A program made the translations under genes and the position numbers. The notes beneath the pieces are model-generated. The model had not been told where the DNA came from. It searched no databases and saw nothing but the letters and a program-made list of their open reading frames with translations. A DNA stretch of 64,000 nucleotides from Clusia tigrina (Eukaryota; Arthropoda; Insecta; Diptera; Clusiidae): contig OV050030.1 in the NCBI GenBank assembly GCA_920105625.2, positions 424,952,240-425,016,239 of the forward strand. Direction: 5' to 3'. How positions within the stretch are numbered: position 1 is the first letter of the stretch; the number at the start of each line of letters is the position of its first letter. This document shows, one piece after another, positions 35,685-47,664 of this stretch.

Positions 35685-38004
35685 GCAAATGCGTGGGAGG
35701 CCTTTAAATGTATGTGTAAGATGGTGTGTGAATGTTTTCATTTGTATTGTTGTAAGGAAGTACAATAAGGACATATCGCACCAATACAAGCGAACGGCAG
35801 TAAAATTCTGGCCAGGCAGGTGGTGCTGACGGCGGCATCTTCCAGACAAACTCGAGCCACTGGCAATGGCTTGAACAGCTTCAGTATCGGTATATTCAAT
35901 GGCCACGGCCACAGCAACAGCAACACCAGCTGAAGTTAATTTTAGGCAGCCAGCAGCAAAAGCAGAAGTCGGATGCATGTAACAAGAAGAAAAGGAACAA
36001 CAACAGCAACAACAACAGCAACAGCAACAACAACATCATCATCGTCATCATTATTATTATCAGCAGAGTATGTAGAGCTGAAACTGTTACTGTGGCTGTG
36101 GTTGTGGCTGCTTCTGAGGCAGTAGCAAAATCGATTTTTATGCCCCTTTTTACTCGCAGCTCAGTAACACACTCCACTTGGCGTGCAAAGGCATTCATCG
36201 GGCAACAAAGCACGCAGACAAATCTGATGTTTATTTAAATTTCATTATTGCAAATTTATTTACATTTTATATAATTGTAAACCTGATTTTCACAAGTAAA
36301 TAATGTTTTCAGTCGGTTGTGGCGACAATTAAAAATACTCGCACACTGCACACGCATGCAGCTTTCTGTTTGATTGATTTTACCATCGATAAAGAAGAAT
36401 TACACGACATATGCAAATAATACAGATTTAAACATGGTTCTCTTCCAGAAAGCTCATCTTTTAGTTCCATTTCAAGGACATGATCTGAAGGAATGCGAAA
36501 TTGTTTTTAGCTGCCTTTGTTCTAAATGCGTGTTCAAGAGCATATGGCTTATATTAATGAACATGGGGTTTATCTGAAGTGATTTAGTCAAGAGACATAC
36601 CCATACCAGCCCATACCACTTCTCCTGCACGTTGCACAAGTTTGACCAAATTCCATTTAAACTACTTCTGTGGCGTAGAACAACACTAAAATAGAACGCT
36701 TTGCAACTGGCAGCATGTGCCTCGGTCCTTGCCCGCTCGCCCACTTTTTCGATGAAATTGTCTGGGCATGAAATCACGCATCATCATTTTTCTGACGTAC
36801 CAGTATATTCGGTGTCAATGCACTCCATGGCTGAGCAAATTTCATGCGAAAATTGATGTCACTCATGCGCCCCGTATCCCAGTTTGTAGTGTAATTCTAG
36901 GAATTTTGCGAATTTGTTTTCTTCTTCCATGACGTGTATGCAATATTTGCTCATATTCGCAACGCTCGTATGCCATGTCATTGGGGGAAGCTGGTGGAAT
37001 ACCCCATACGCTATGCGTGACGTCGCTGTAGTGACTGAGTAGTTTTTGGCATTTATTTTGCTCGTTGTATGGTTTCTGCTTTTCTCGGATTTTATGGATT
37101 TCCTAACAATTTTGCTTAGGCTGCTGTTTATTTGCAATGCCTTTTTATGAGTTCCTCCTCTAAATTAAGTAAATATTTGGTTGTGCTTCACATTTGTTGT
37201 TCTGTTTGATTTTTATTATGTGTTTTGCACTCGGTTCTAAGTGCTTTCTACCTGCCCATGGCCCCAGAAATTGCGGTAAATAAAATAGCCATAAAAGTGT
37301 TCGTGTGGTAAACAAAAATTTTACATGTTTACCCAAGTTCTTCTGTGGTTTATTCTAACACATGAAATAGTCGTGTACACAAGTAGCTTTTCCAATGCTT
37401 GGGTCTTCCTTATTTGAAGTTGATGCTTTGGGCACGGTCACCGGATCAAATGGCAATTAAGTTTGGCCCTCGCCATCTTCTTTAAATTATTTATAATATA
37501 ATTGAATGGGAATTCTGAAGATTTCTTGCACATAAACCAGAATCAAAGACTATATATAATATTGGAGGTGCATAAAGGACGAGGTGCATCGAGTTAAACT
37601 TGAGAAATAACTAATAATCAACTCCAAATAATACGTTCTTGCATTATTTTGTAAGGACTTGTTTAACTTTACTTGTATGTTCACACTTTGTAATCAGTGC
37701 TCCTGAAGTTATCTCAAACAGGACATTAAGTGTGGAATTACATAAAATTAAATGACATCTGCAATTAAATCAGTGACTGAAATGATCACTGAGGAGTTTT
37801 TGGTGAGATGAGAGACTGTGAAATGCTTAGAAAGGAACTTCTCTTCAGTCAATCGAACGCAATCCTGCCCAAGTTTGGGTATGGAAATGTTTAGTTCTCT
37901 ATACTTTTTTCTTCGAGTCAGTAGCCTTAGTTGCTAGAACTAAGTACTCCAAACTATATCAGACATAATTAGTGATTAAAATATAATATGAAAGTGTTAA
38001 TAAG
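34561..38004. other. Non-coding region rich in CAA/CAG repeats
   Basis: (CAA/AAC)n tracts lie at 34,800-34,870, 35,020-35,130 and 35,444-35,482, a (CAG)n stretch at 35,200-35,230, a (TG)n tract at 35,651-35,681, and CAA/CAG at 36,000-36,060. CAACTGAAAGTAGGTG at 35,352 could be a splice donor ending a long leader exon. From 36,250 on the sequence is AT-rich without recognisable content. Confidence 0.3.
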
Positions 38005-38190
38005 ATATTATTATTATTATTATATATTACACCATAATCAATTATGATTGCAAGGAGGTTGGGGAATGAGTACTACCTACTCAAGCTTTCGACTCGAAGA
38101 GAAAAAGATTTTTGAAAAAGAAGCATTTTGAGACCGACCCCGGTGCAGGATTTGAACCTGGGTCCCTCTGAGTGGTTAATAGTGTGATAA
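38005..38190 (-). mobile_element. tRNA-derived SINE, copy B
   Basis: On the minus strand it has a B box GGTTCAAATCC (38,148-38,158) within CACTCAGAGGGACCCAGG... This is followed by a body containing CTTCGAGTCGAAAGCTTGAG and a 3' end GGTGTAATATATAATAATAA with five ATT repeats. It shares body and tail with copies A and C. The A-box end is less clear than in copy A. Confidence 0.7.
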
Positions 38191-38582
38191 TTATTACAAA
38201 TCCTATTTATTAACAATAGTTTTGCTTGTAACGACTTTAGCGGACTAGCTTAATTAGTAATAAAGATATAATATCCTTATTTGTCTGCATCTCAGATATC
38301 ATAATGAATTACCCACTATAGTAGCCCCAGTTTTTAGCTCAGATATAAGCCTAATATAACAGATGATGTTTTCATATTTACGAGTAACTCCATTTAAGTC
38401 GATGAGGAAAAGGACAAAGAGGCCAGAAGGCTGCCTCTGCAGAAATAACTGCCCGCTTATAAAGCTTAGATCAGTCTCTCTTGTATAATTGAGGGTGGAT
38501 TTGGTAAAAATCAGGATTACGTGATTGGGTGTAAAATCGAATTGGGGCACTCACAGTAGGTAGGTAGGAAGGTAAAACCTGT

Positions 38583-38944
38583 TTTGTTTATTGGTTGCTC
38601 TGAAGCTTAATTGATCTGGGTAGTTAGGTAGGTGGAATGGCTGGCGGCCTCGAGTCGCCTCAGTGCCATTTTGTTGCCATGTCCTCGCGAGACTAAAAAA
38701 TGGTAATATATTTTTCTAACATTTACAACCCGCCGGAGTTGTTAATAAATTTGGATACGTCTGAAAGCACTAAACTAGAGACTCTCTAGAAAAGGACCTC
38801 CGAAATATTTGAGTCTCAAGCGAGCGAGGGCTGGGCAATCACAGAGAAAGGGTACGACTGTTTCTTTCTCCCTTGGGTCTTTACAGCTCCTGCATGAGCA
38901 TTGAACTGAATGCCCAGCCCATTTTGTCAGCGTGTGTGCCGATA
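38583..38944 (-). mobile_element. LINE 3' end, copy 2
   Basis: This is the inverted counterpart of 31,291-31,653, with the same boundaries TATCGGCACACACGCTG and ...CAATAAACAAA and the same length within one base. It carries the same CPALARLRLKY-coding stretch and TAG. Past the 3' end comes a CCTA-type tetranucleotide run (38,556-38,578 as GTAGGTAGGTAGG). The two copies differ at scattered sites, so they are separate old insertions. Confidence 0.75.
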
Positions 38945-40440
38945 GACCAAAGATCCGTGCATACAGTCACTCAGAGTAGAAGATGGAATCTTTTTTTTAT
39001 GAATTCGAACTAATGAAATCACATAATGCCGCTGAAGCTAAATATTATGTATGTAACTTAGGTCCTTGGGTTGTTATCCTGTCTGCTTGTAAAGTATTAG
39101 TGTAGTTAATTTATCAAGTTGTTATCCTCTTTACTATTATGATGTAGTTAAGTGCTGGATCCTAGTATGCTTAGGATGCTAGATTCCTCAGTAAGCTTGC
39201 ACCTGTGGTTCAATTGATTGGGAGTCGAAGTAGGAGTAGGCCGCATGGCAGTCTCAGTTAGAGTTGTGGTCGATGTAGAGTATTTTGAACATTTTGTTTA
39301 GTGGACGGTTGCAGGATGTGATAGAGGACGTTTTATGGCTTCTACACACTTCTGGCGACTTCATGTGAATTTCGGAACTGAGTTAATTTTTTATAATATT
39401 TACTCTCACGGATTACTCGTTTATTTCTAATTAAACCATTTTTGTCTTTAGTAAATTTGTGTACATTTTCTAATGTCATTGACTGAGCTCTTATTCTATC
39501 TTACAATTTTGTACGCTTACCCAACTGTTTGGGCAAAAATAGTCGTGTCGCTGAAGATGATTTTTGACTAAAACTCAGGGTCATATTCATTAACGCTATA
39601 TCAAAATCCGGGCATCTTTAGACGGTTGACTTGAGCTACGATTTTAAAGATTGAACGGTGGTACTCTCCAATTGTTTGCACAGCATTCGCAAGATAACGG
39701 CTGCGATAGGACCATTATTTTGTGTACTCTTAACAAATGGCATGTTCTGACTACGAGTATCATAGCAAACGGATGCAATATTCTTGTTCGAAAGGATACT
39801 CAGGTATAGACAAATCGACCACAAACTTAGATGGCACACATGGTTTAAGTTGAAGTTTCCTTTTGGACGTTTAAAGCGACCACCAATTTCACCAAACGAC
39901 GACTCATCAGCATGACACTCTCATTTTCGTCATAACGCTAAACTATTTCGTGAACTTTGCTGGTCCGTACAACTTTCCGTGATAAAACAGTAAACCCTTA
40001 AGGATGTTTATTTCGTTGCAGATGTTGAAAAGGATGTAAGATAAACAGATGAAAGAATTCCTAAATCATAGCATCTCCTCATTTGAAAAACCTTTCTTTG
40101 TTACTAGATTGTCTGTGAACACATTGCTTCCTATATACTTTGATCCTGGTTAGCTGCAATATCTTTGTACTGTTTTGAAAAGGGTGTAATGGCGGGGTAG
40201 AATTGAAACTTTCCGACACATTTGGGAATGTTTTCAGAACCTGAAGGGTATTCACTACTTTTACTGATAGTTCGAGAAGGAGATGTGGTTTCTTTTTGTA
40301 GAGTACTGGATGTGGGTATATATGGATGGGTGTGAGTGTATGTGTGGATGTGAATATATGTGTGGATGGGATTTTATATGTGGAAGTGGATTCTCTGGTC
40401 TACCGGATGGATACTTGGTTGGTTGGTTGGTTCATGTGGC
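38945..40440. other. No gene seen
   Basis: AT-rich, with stops in all frames. A small TGGATGTG/GTGTGGATG repeat occurs at 40,305-40,370 and (GGTT)n at 40,416-40,430. Nothing else was recognised. Confidence 0.4.
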
Positions 40441-40720
40441 TGCAAAAAGATGGGTTCTTATCTAGATTCACTTTGTGGAATTTAGGTATTTTTGAAGATC
40501 CTTAGTTAGTTTATATATTTGTTTATATAGTTTCCCAGGGTTATATTTCTTTGCATTTGCAAAGAAAGTGAGTTATTGTTTCCTTCTCGTCCGAGACTAT
40601 ACAACTTCTACAATAGGTGTCGAACGGTCTATGCTTTTACTCCACAAGTATGCCTACTAGCCAGTGACCTGTAAAAGCCGCCATTAGTCGGCTGGTATCT
40701 CTACGTTCCCTGTTTATAAG
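40440..40720 (-). mobile_element. LINE 3' coding tail fragment
   Basis: The minus strand reads AAFTGHWLVGILVE, a stop, then FDTYCRSCIVSDEKETITHF and LCKCKEI. This is the same C-x2-C...H-x3-C tail as at 25.2 and 31.3 kb, with internal stops. The downstream part is unreadable. An 8-bp ATATAAGA-type repeat follows at 40,718-40,766. A minus-strand ORF at 40,771-41,037 has no recognisable domain. Confidence 0.5.
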
Positions 40721-41372
40721 ATATATAAGATATATAAGATATATAAGAGATATAAGATATAAGATGGATTCTACTCATCTGAAAAATTACACAAGCTGTA
40801 TGGAGAGGGACTGTTTGTAAGAAGGACTATGGTCATGTGAAGTAAGCCTCCTTGATAAGTAGTTGTCCAATTAATATGATGATCAACCTTCTCTTCCCAC
40901 GTCTCTTGCCTGCAGATCCTGTTTGTATATGCCACAAACAGAATAAGATTTCCAGCTTCCTTCCTTCCTGTTTTTCGGACTATGTAAGTGAATGTTTTTG
41001 GAGGTACTGCATATGGGCTTTTTCGCCAAAACGTCAACCAGGAATGAAAATGTAGAATAACCGTAAATTCTTTTTTATCATGCGTAAGTTGGGTTGAAAT
41101 ATTCGAACTTAACTCCGCAAATTAATTTAGAAGTTAACATAATTGTAGACTTATAAAAAAACAGTTTCAAGTTTGACGTCTCTATGACTGACCAGAAGCA
41201 AGTGATGTGAGTTATTTTCAATTTGCTTTTTTCCAAACTACAAAATTAAAAATATTGTTACTATACCATTAAATTAATGCTACAAGAAGAACATCTTACA
41301 AAAATATGCAGAAAGAGACAAGAGAGCGCAAATAACTGCTAATTGTCAACTTTCTTTTTGCACTACTTCATT

Positions 41373-43876
41373 GTCGCGTACGATATGCAAAAACAACAGT
41401 TCTTCTTCTTATTTGTGTATAAGCGATCAGAAGTGGCTGCAAAAAAAATTTCTAAACCGACAAGTGCATGAGCTAAAAGAATTTATAAAAATATAATATA
41501 ATTTCAATATATTAAGAAATTTGCCGCCTCAAAAAGTTTGTCGCGTACGTTATTGTAAGTACCAAAACATCAAGCAAAATATTAAAGTTAATAATAATGA
41601 TATTTTAAATTTTCAACATAGAGGGCTAAAAGCGCTCATGAAAGAACAAAGGGGTGGAGGGAAGAACTTAAGAAGGATGAAGAGAAACTGAAAGCATACA
41701 GAAAGAAGCAAGCTGAGAGGCTTCGTACAATACGGAAAAAAAGGCAGATTTGGCGAAAAAAAACAAAAAATATCTTTATGAAAAAAGAATGAAAGATCGC
41801 ATTCGACAACAAAAATTAAGAGTAAAAAAGAAGTATGAGAATTTATCGAACGCGCCGCCCACTTATGGTTCTTCATCATACAATTGTAAACAAACACTGG
41901 GGAAGGCAGTAAAGAAGGTAGAAAAAATGTGTTGCCGACCAAAATTGAAAAGAAGGTCGAAGTAATTAAAGTATTTCATAAAAAATACGTAGAATCTACC
42001 ATTTTTGAACCAATGCAGGAACAAGAAGACAAAAGAATTCAAGTGGTAAAATACTTTTATTTACAAGATGGAATTAGTGTACAGGCGCCCGGTCGAAAGG
42101 ACACTGTTATTTATAATGGTCAAACAGTTGCGAAGCGATTCATGCTTGTGACTCTATCGGAAGCTTACGAAATATACATATAAAAGCGAGGTGACTACAG
42201 AATGTGTGGGAAAAACTTTATTTTGTGAGAACCGGCCAAGCTATGTACAACTTATAAACAAAACGCCCCACAATATGTGCGTATGCAAGTATCACGCAAA
42301 CTTGCAGTTTCTATTGGAGGGGTGCAGAAAAGCGATTCCAACATTTCCAAAAACATTTGACTCTTTTCTACAAGTGGTTTCTTGTAATCCAGCGCAAGAA
42401 ACCTGTATAAGTAGCGATTGCGAAAACTGTGTGTGGGATGTTGTATTTGATTTAGTACCTCTTCATTATCTTTCCAAACTGGAAGAGGATGTGAAATGGA
42501 AATATTGGAGGAAAGTTGACCACCGGCTTATATTAAGTTACACTATTGCTCCATTAGAAGATCTGCTACATGAAATTGAAACTCAACTGCCACATTTTAA
42601 GCTGCACACTTTTGTAAAACAAAGTCAACAGCGATATTTTGAAGAAAAAAAAAATTTTTACGTCTGAAGAACTCGTTTTACAAATCGATTTCGCTGAAAA
42701 CTATCGACTACTTTTTCAAAATGAGATACAGGATGCCCATTTCACTTATCGGCAAGTCACTCTTTTCACGTGTGTTGCATGGCTTCATGGCGAAACAAAA
42801 TCATTTGCAATAATGAGCGATTCTTTAAACCACAACAAATTTGATGTTTATTGTTTCCTTGCCAAAATTGTGCAGCAAATAAGAAAGGAGCACCAACAAA
42901 TTTCTGCGATATTCCTATTTTCCGATGGTAGCAGCGGTCAGTTTAAAAACAAATACATCCTGACAAGCATTCCGCATTTTTTAAAACAATTCGGATGTAA
43001 ACATTTGGAATGGAGTTTTTTCGCAACGTCCCATGGGAAAGGTGCAGTGGATGGTATAGGTGCAGTGGTTAAAAAAAAGGTTTGGCAATTAGTAAAAGCG
43101 AAAAATTTAATTCTGCAAGATGCTGTTTCATTTTATGAATGCGCTCGTAAACACATTGAAGGAGTTAATTTGTTGTATATATCTACAAAAGCCATTGAAG
43201 ATTTACATGGTCTACAGACATGGCCTTTAAATGGAAATCAGTTGTTTGTATCCCACAAATCCAAAAACATCACTGGTTTGGTTATGTCGACATTAATCAT
43301 TTAAATGTTGCAAGATTGGCTTATTCTCCGAGGAAAGAGATTAGGTTTTAGTTAAGTTTTATAATTAAAATAAATTACTTCTTTTTTCTTTGATTTTGTA
43401 CTTAGCACCTAGTTTAATGAATAATTTTTTATTTTTTTTTTAAATAAATAGTACATCTTAAAATAATTTAATTTGTATACTTTAAGTTTATGATTAGAAG
43501 CAAAGTCTGTCGCGTACGTTATGAATATATAATTTTTTTTTTTTAAATAACCAGACATTTTTTATATCAAAATATAGTTGAATAGTAAAGGTCCATTATT
43601 CAGCTAAATGTCAGAACTTTTGCAGAAATAAAACTGACCATAATTCGCAGATTTTTGTCAATTTGCACTTGCGCTTTTAATCCACTTCTGTTTTTTGTCG
43701 CGTACGTTATCATCTTACTTTGCCTTAGGGTTTTGCCATTAAGGGCTTCAGCGTTGTAAACTCTTTTTTCTAGTTAAGAGCTCTCTTAGTACAAAGTAGA
43801 AATCTTAATTGTTTGGTTGTCAACTCTCATCTTGTTATATTTATTTAACTTTATGTGCGTACGAATGTCGCGTACG
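41373..43876 (+). mobile_element. Putative DNA transposon with clustered GTCGCGTACG motifs
   Basis: Five copies of the 10-mer GTCGCGTACG, all in the same orientation, bracket the transposase-like pseudogene. They lie at 41,373, 41,540, 43,509, 43,697 and 43,867. Three of them (41,540, 43,509, 43,697) extend to the 14-mer GTCGCGTACGTTAT. I saw no copy elsewhere in the window. Placement at both sides of the coding region suggests sub-terminal binding sites. An 11-bp inverted pair CTGCATATGGG at 41,007-41,017 and 43,891-43,901 might be the ends, but no target duplication was found, so the true boundaries are unknown. Confidence 0.5.
41624..43351 (+). pseudogene. Frameshifted DDE-like transposase of unrecognised family
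   Basis: About 570 codons are spread over six overlapping frame segments. The first is very basic and helical (KAYRKKQAERLRTIRKKRQ), after a possible acceptor CAACATAG. Next come a 'K+VEVIKVF' region and a Cys/His-rich part with HNMCVCKYHAN and CNPAQETCISSDCENC, which is probably zinc-binding. The core reads QIDFAENYR, SDSLNHNKFDVYC, FLFSDGSSGQFKNKY and FFATSHGKGAVDGIGAVVKK, and the last segment HHWFGYVDINHLNVARLAYS. Asp in DFAEN and in SDGSSGQ, plus the HGK...DG block, look like an RNase H-fold DDE centre. Frame breaks lie near 41,755, 41,935, 42,180, 42,650 and 43,250, at least three of them in A-runs. I cannot name the superfamily. Confidence 0.6.
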
Positions 43877-43901
43877 CCTCTGCGGAAATACCCATATGCA
43901 G

Positions 43902-45987
43902 AATGTAGTTTTTCCATAAATGGTCAGGAGTAAAATGTAAACTGAACCGAGCTTCAGCTGTGGTCGATATTACCAAATGCGGTGTATTCAGATTTCAAAG
44001 GGCTAAAGTGATTTTTATTAAATTTGTAACTTTGTGAAGCACCACACTAGAAATTCGTTTGCAAAGTTCATAAAAATCATTTTTAGACTGTTTAAAAATC
44101 CTGTTGTAGGACAATTAAAAAGGATGACACTGCCCAAATTGGGTGATCGTGTTTCTTAGTTATAAAAAACTGCTCACAAATTTTTTTTTTGTACCTGCTT
44201 TTCCGACAAGGAAATTACTCTTTTAGTTGGTGAACTGGAATTTATTATAAGGATACTATTTTATATAGGGATATTATTTTATATAAGGATACTATTTTAT
44301 ATAAGGATATTATTTTATATAAGGATATTATTTTATATAAGGATATTATTTTATATAAGGATACTATTTTATATAAGGATATTATTTCCTATAAGGATAT
44401 TTTTTATATGAGAATATAATATTGTTTAAGGATATAATTTTGTTTAAGGATATAATTTTATATAAGGACATTTTTTATATGAGATTATAATTTTGTTTAA
44501 GGATATAATTTTGCACTTGTGTGAGAAATAAATCCGGCGTTATCGTGTTTCGAAACTTCCTTAGTGTCCTGCAACAGTTTCAAACGGTGAAATGCGTTCA
44601 ACAACTTCTCTTTTCACTGGAGAATGTTCTGAAAACTTGAACGTATTCCACAGAGCGGTGTAGACATGGTGTTGCAACGTCTTCAGAAAGGGTGCAAAGA
44701 CACGAAGCAATATCTGCGAGAGTTTATTACAGTCGCAGCCGTTGTCATTGCCATCAACTGCAGGTGGCTCATTTCATTATCGAGCCATGCACGAGTAGAA
44801 CGTGCTCTGCACTGCTAATGGGGTGAAAAGAGTTTTTAAAAATGCATCGCAGCACTTTGCCTGTGCGTTTGAGTTTAGCGCCAGTGCAACAGTTGCGCCA
44901 AAGTGGGTCAACAATTGGAAAAACAACTGCAGTACATAATGAACTGAATATATAAATTTCCATGGATACACAGTTGCATTTAATTGCATAATCCGAGTAC
45001 ACACACACACGCAAACATATATTCGTATTAAGAGGCACACAAAGGCAGCAGCAGCAGCATCAGGAGCGGCAGCACAAAAGGAGCAGAATTGTGAACATTT
45101 TTTATCTAACTTTGGTACGAATGCCAACTGCAGAACTCTCTCTGTTTACTCAGATGCCCGTTGCCATTTGTTGCTGTTCTTGTTGTTGTTGTATTTTCTT
45201 ATTTTCCACAGGGAGTGGCCCGGAAAAAGTTGGTCGAAATCAGCTTTAAAAGTTTTGCATACAAACAAACAAAACACGCCACCAGTCAGTAAAATAAATT
45301 GTGAGCTCGCAAAGAAGACAAAATGCGAAAATTGTCAGTGCCGTAGTCAAAGGGTGCAACGTTAATGCAGCAAAGGCGGAGCAGGAGGACGGGAGCGAAA
45401 GCACGCAGAGCAACCGCAGTAGCTGGTAATTAGCAGAAAGTCGCAATTCTATGAAGAACTTAAGCACACACACACCAACACACACATAGCCGAGTACATA
45501 GGAATATATGTACTCACACACGCACACACCCACACACATTCAGCTGCTCATTTATGTATTCCCGCCTACAAACTGAATTTCATTACAAGTGCCTGCAAGA
45601 AACCCACGCGGAAAAGCAAAAACAAGGCACGTGGAAGCAAGTGAACAGGCAAAAATGTCTGTCCAACTAAACTACGAAGTTGGTGGCTCTGAGCAGAATC
45701 GGTGGATTGATGTACTCATATATATTAGTAGCTTCCTAGCTGATATTATTCCGGTTAAATATAGCCAACGCAAGTTGGGATTATCAAACCCAACTTCCTA
45801 TGATCACTGGATTATGAAGCGGTGAATATCTGAGTATCACATTTGCTCAGCGGTAGTCGGGAGAAGAACTAATATGAGGCACTTCCCTGAAGAAGACGTA
45901 TTCGAAGCAGTTGAATTTGGCTGCAGGGCTGTGAGATCAAACACATGGTTGGTTGGTTGGGCTCTGAGATCAAACACATACTCGTAT
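43902..45987. other. Non-coding, with an 18-bp minisatellite
   Basis: Apart from the minisatellite at 44,235-44,510, no gene is visible. The stretch 44,520-45,130 is moderately GC-rich with a (CA)n tract at 45,000 and GCAGCAGCAG at 45,045, and 45,465-45,540 holds (CA)n. The ORFs are accidental. Confidence 0.4.
44235..44510. repeat. 18-bp minisatellite
   Basis: About 14 copies of a unit with core ATAAGGATATTATTTTAT, diverging towards the right (GTTTAAGGATATAATTTT). Confidence 0.85.
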
Positions 45988-46165
45988 TGTTATCATTATT
46001 GTATTTTACACCGTCATTAAATATGACTCCAAGCGGTGGGAAATGAGTACTAGCTACTGAGGCCTTGGACTCGAAGAGAACGATTTCTTCGAAAGCAGCA
46101 TTTTTGAGACCCAAGCTCGTGGCAGGATTTGAACCTACAACCCTCTGAGTGTGAGGTCTTACCAA
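45988..46165 (-). mobile_element. tRNA-derived SINE, copy C
   Basis: It shares with copy B a B box GGTTCAAATCC (46,125-46,135), the body segment CTTCGAGTCCAAGGCC, the block AGTAGCTAGTACTCATTTCC and the 3' end GGTGTAAAATACAATAATGA. Minus-strand orientation is the same as the other two copies. Confidence 0.65.
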
Positions 46166-47664
46166 TACGAAATGAACGAAACTAAGCTTGACATACACGA
46201 AGGAGGAATCCTCTGAAGTATTTTTGGTATAGTAATTGAAATCCTGTCTATTATAAACCACTGACATTCTGCTAACAGGGGTTTGCATACTGTAATTCTA
46301 AGTAATCTAGAGAGGTCTTCCGAACTGTGGCAGATGGAGTGTTGAAATTTCATACCGCAATACTGGCAAATAATCAATCAGAGAGATTAGTCAAATGTAC
46401 ATATTCACTGGAACATTTCCAGAACCTGAACTCGACTTAGACCGACTTCGAGATACCTTTTAGCCTTTTTCTCTAAGATAGTCAAACCACGCCCAAGCAC
46501 ACAGAGTCCATGGGAGATATTGAAGCCAAATAACTTAATACTTAAGTTTACTCTTTGTAGGAACATTTTTCATATAGTTTAATTCAGCATACAAGTGGGC
46601 GTGGCACTTGAAATATTACTTCTCTAATAAACAGCTCAAGTTTCATAGTCCCGTTTTTTGCCATCATACCAAATTTTGCTTTTGCTCTTAAGTTATGAAA
46701 ATGTTTGAAGAGTAGGCGTGGCCATAGATATACCACGCCCACATTTTTCATACAGTCTAGTAGAATCCACAGCTATGTTGCTACCTAATCTTTTCATTAT
46801 CCACACGCCAAAATCGCATTCATTTTGATTGAGCTATCTAAAGTTAAATGTGTGGAAGGTATGTGGAAGGTGTATTCTTTGTCCGATTGGGTTTATATAA
46901 GTCTCTGATTCTCTCTCAAGGTCCTCGGTCTATGCTTTTACAAAGATTTATTCATATATCTCTAATGTTGTGGACAAAAATTGGTCATAGACTGATGGAT
47001 AAAAAGTAAAGCCACTATGGAAGTCATCCATTTATGTCTAAATACAAGCCCATTCTGGTCACGCCTCCCTATGGGAGTTACAAATTTCCTTTTTTAAGGG
47101 CGGACGGGTACAAATACTGATGTTTCATATTAGTATATTTTCAATGGAGAAAAAAGGACAATTGAGCAGCATTTAATGAAGCAACCCAAAAGTTCAGTTA
47201 ATACGTGGAACTGAACTAAATATAAAAATTTCAATGAAGTTTTCAGAGGAGACTTTCCATTGTCGCTACTTTGAGAAGGACTTCTATCAGGCATGCCACT
47301 CAATGATAGTATGTCTACGATAGTAGATGGCTTAGAAACAATTTCAATAATAAGTTGGTAGCAATGTTTATAGAACGCATTATTTGAAGTTATCATTTTG
47401 GATTCTATTATATCCTTCAGACATAACAATATCGATTCCATGGAAGAGTCCAATAGCTTTCTAGAAGTAGTATAAATATTCCTACAATGTCAATGAACCA
47501 AGTCTTTACTAAGAGAAGAATGATTTAATGCTTTTTAAGTGTGACTTGTGAGATTTTTCTAGCAAATAAAACTTTACGAAATAGCATGAAACAAAGTCTT
47601 TTGTAACACTTGTGACAATCCAGTGATCCAGACTATTCGCATACACTAATTTTCGTAGCTTTAT
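46166..47664. other. Non-coding; possible old repeat and one unassigned ORF
   Basis: Positions 46,470-47,110 carry recurring CCACGCCC/GGGCGTGGC motifs and look like a degenerate dispersed repeat. On the minus strand, 47,441-47,130 is an ORF of about 103 codons from an ATG (MESILLCLKDIIESKMITSN...) with no recognisable domain and no splice evidence. It is left unassigned. Confidence 0.3.

Noticed and set aside
38148..46135. tRNA genes at the GGTTCAAATCC boxes
   Set aside because: There is no acceptor-stem pairing or anticodon arm; the same body and TAA tail in three copies shows they are SINEs.
47130..47441. 103-codon minus-strand ORF
   Set aside because: It has a protein-like composition but no motif, splice support or neighbouring exons; noted, not called.
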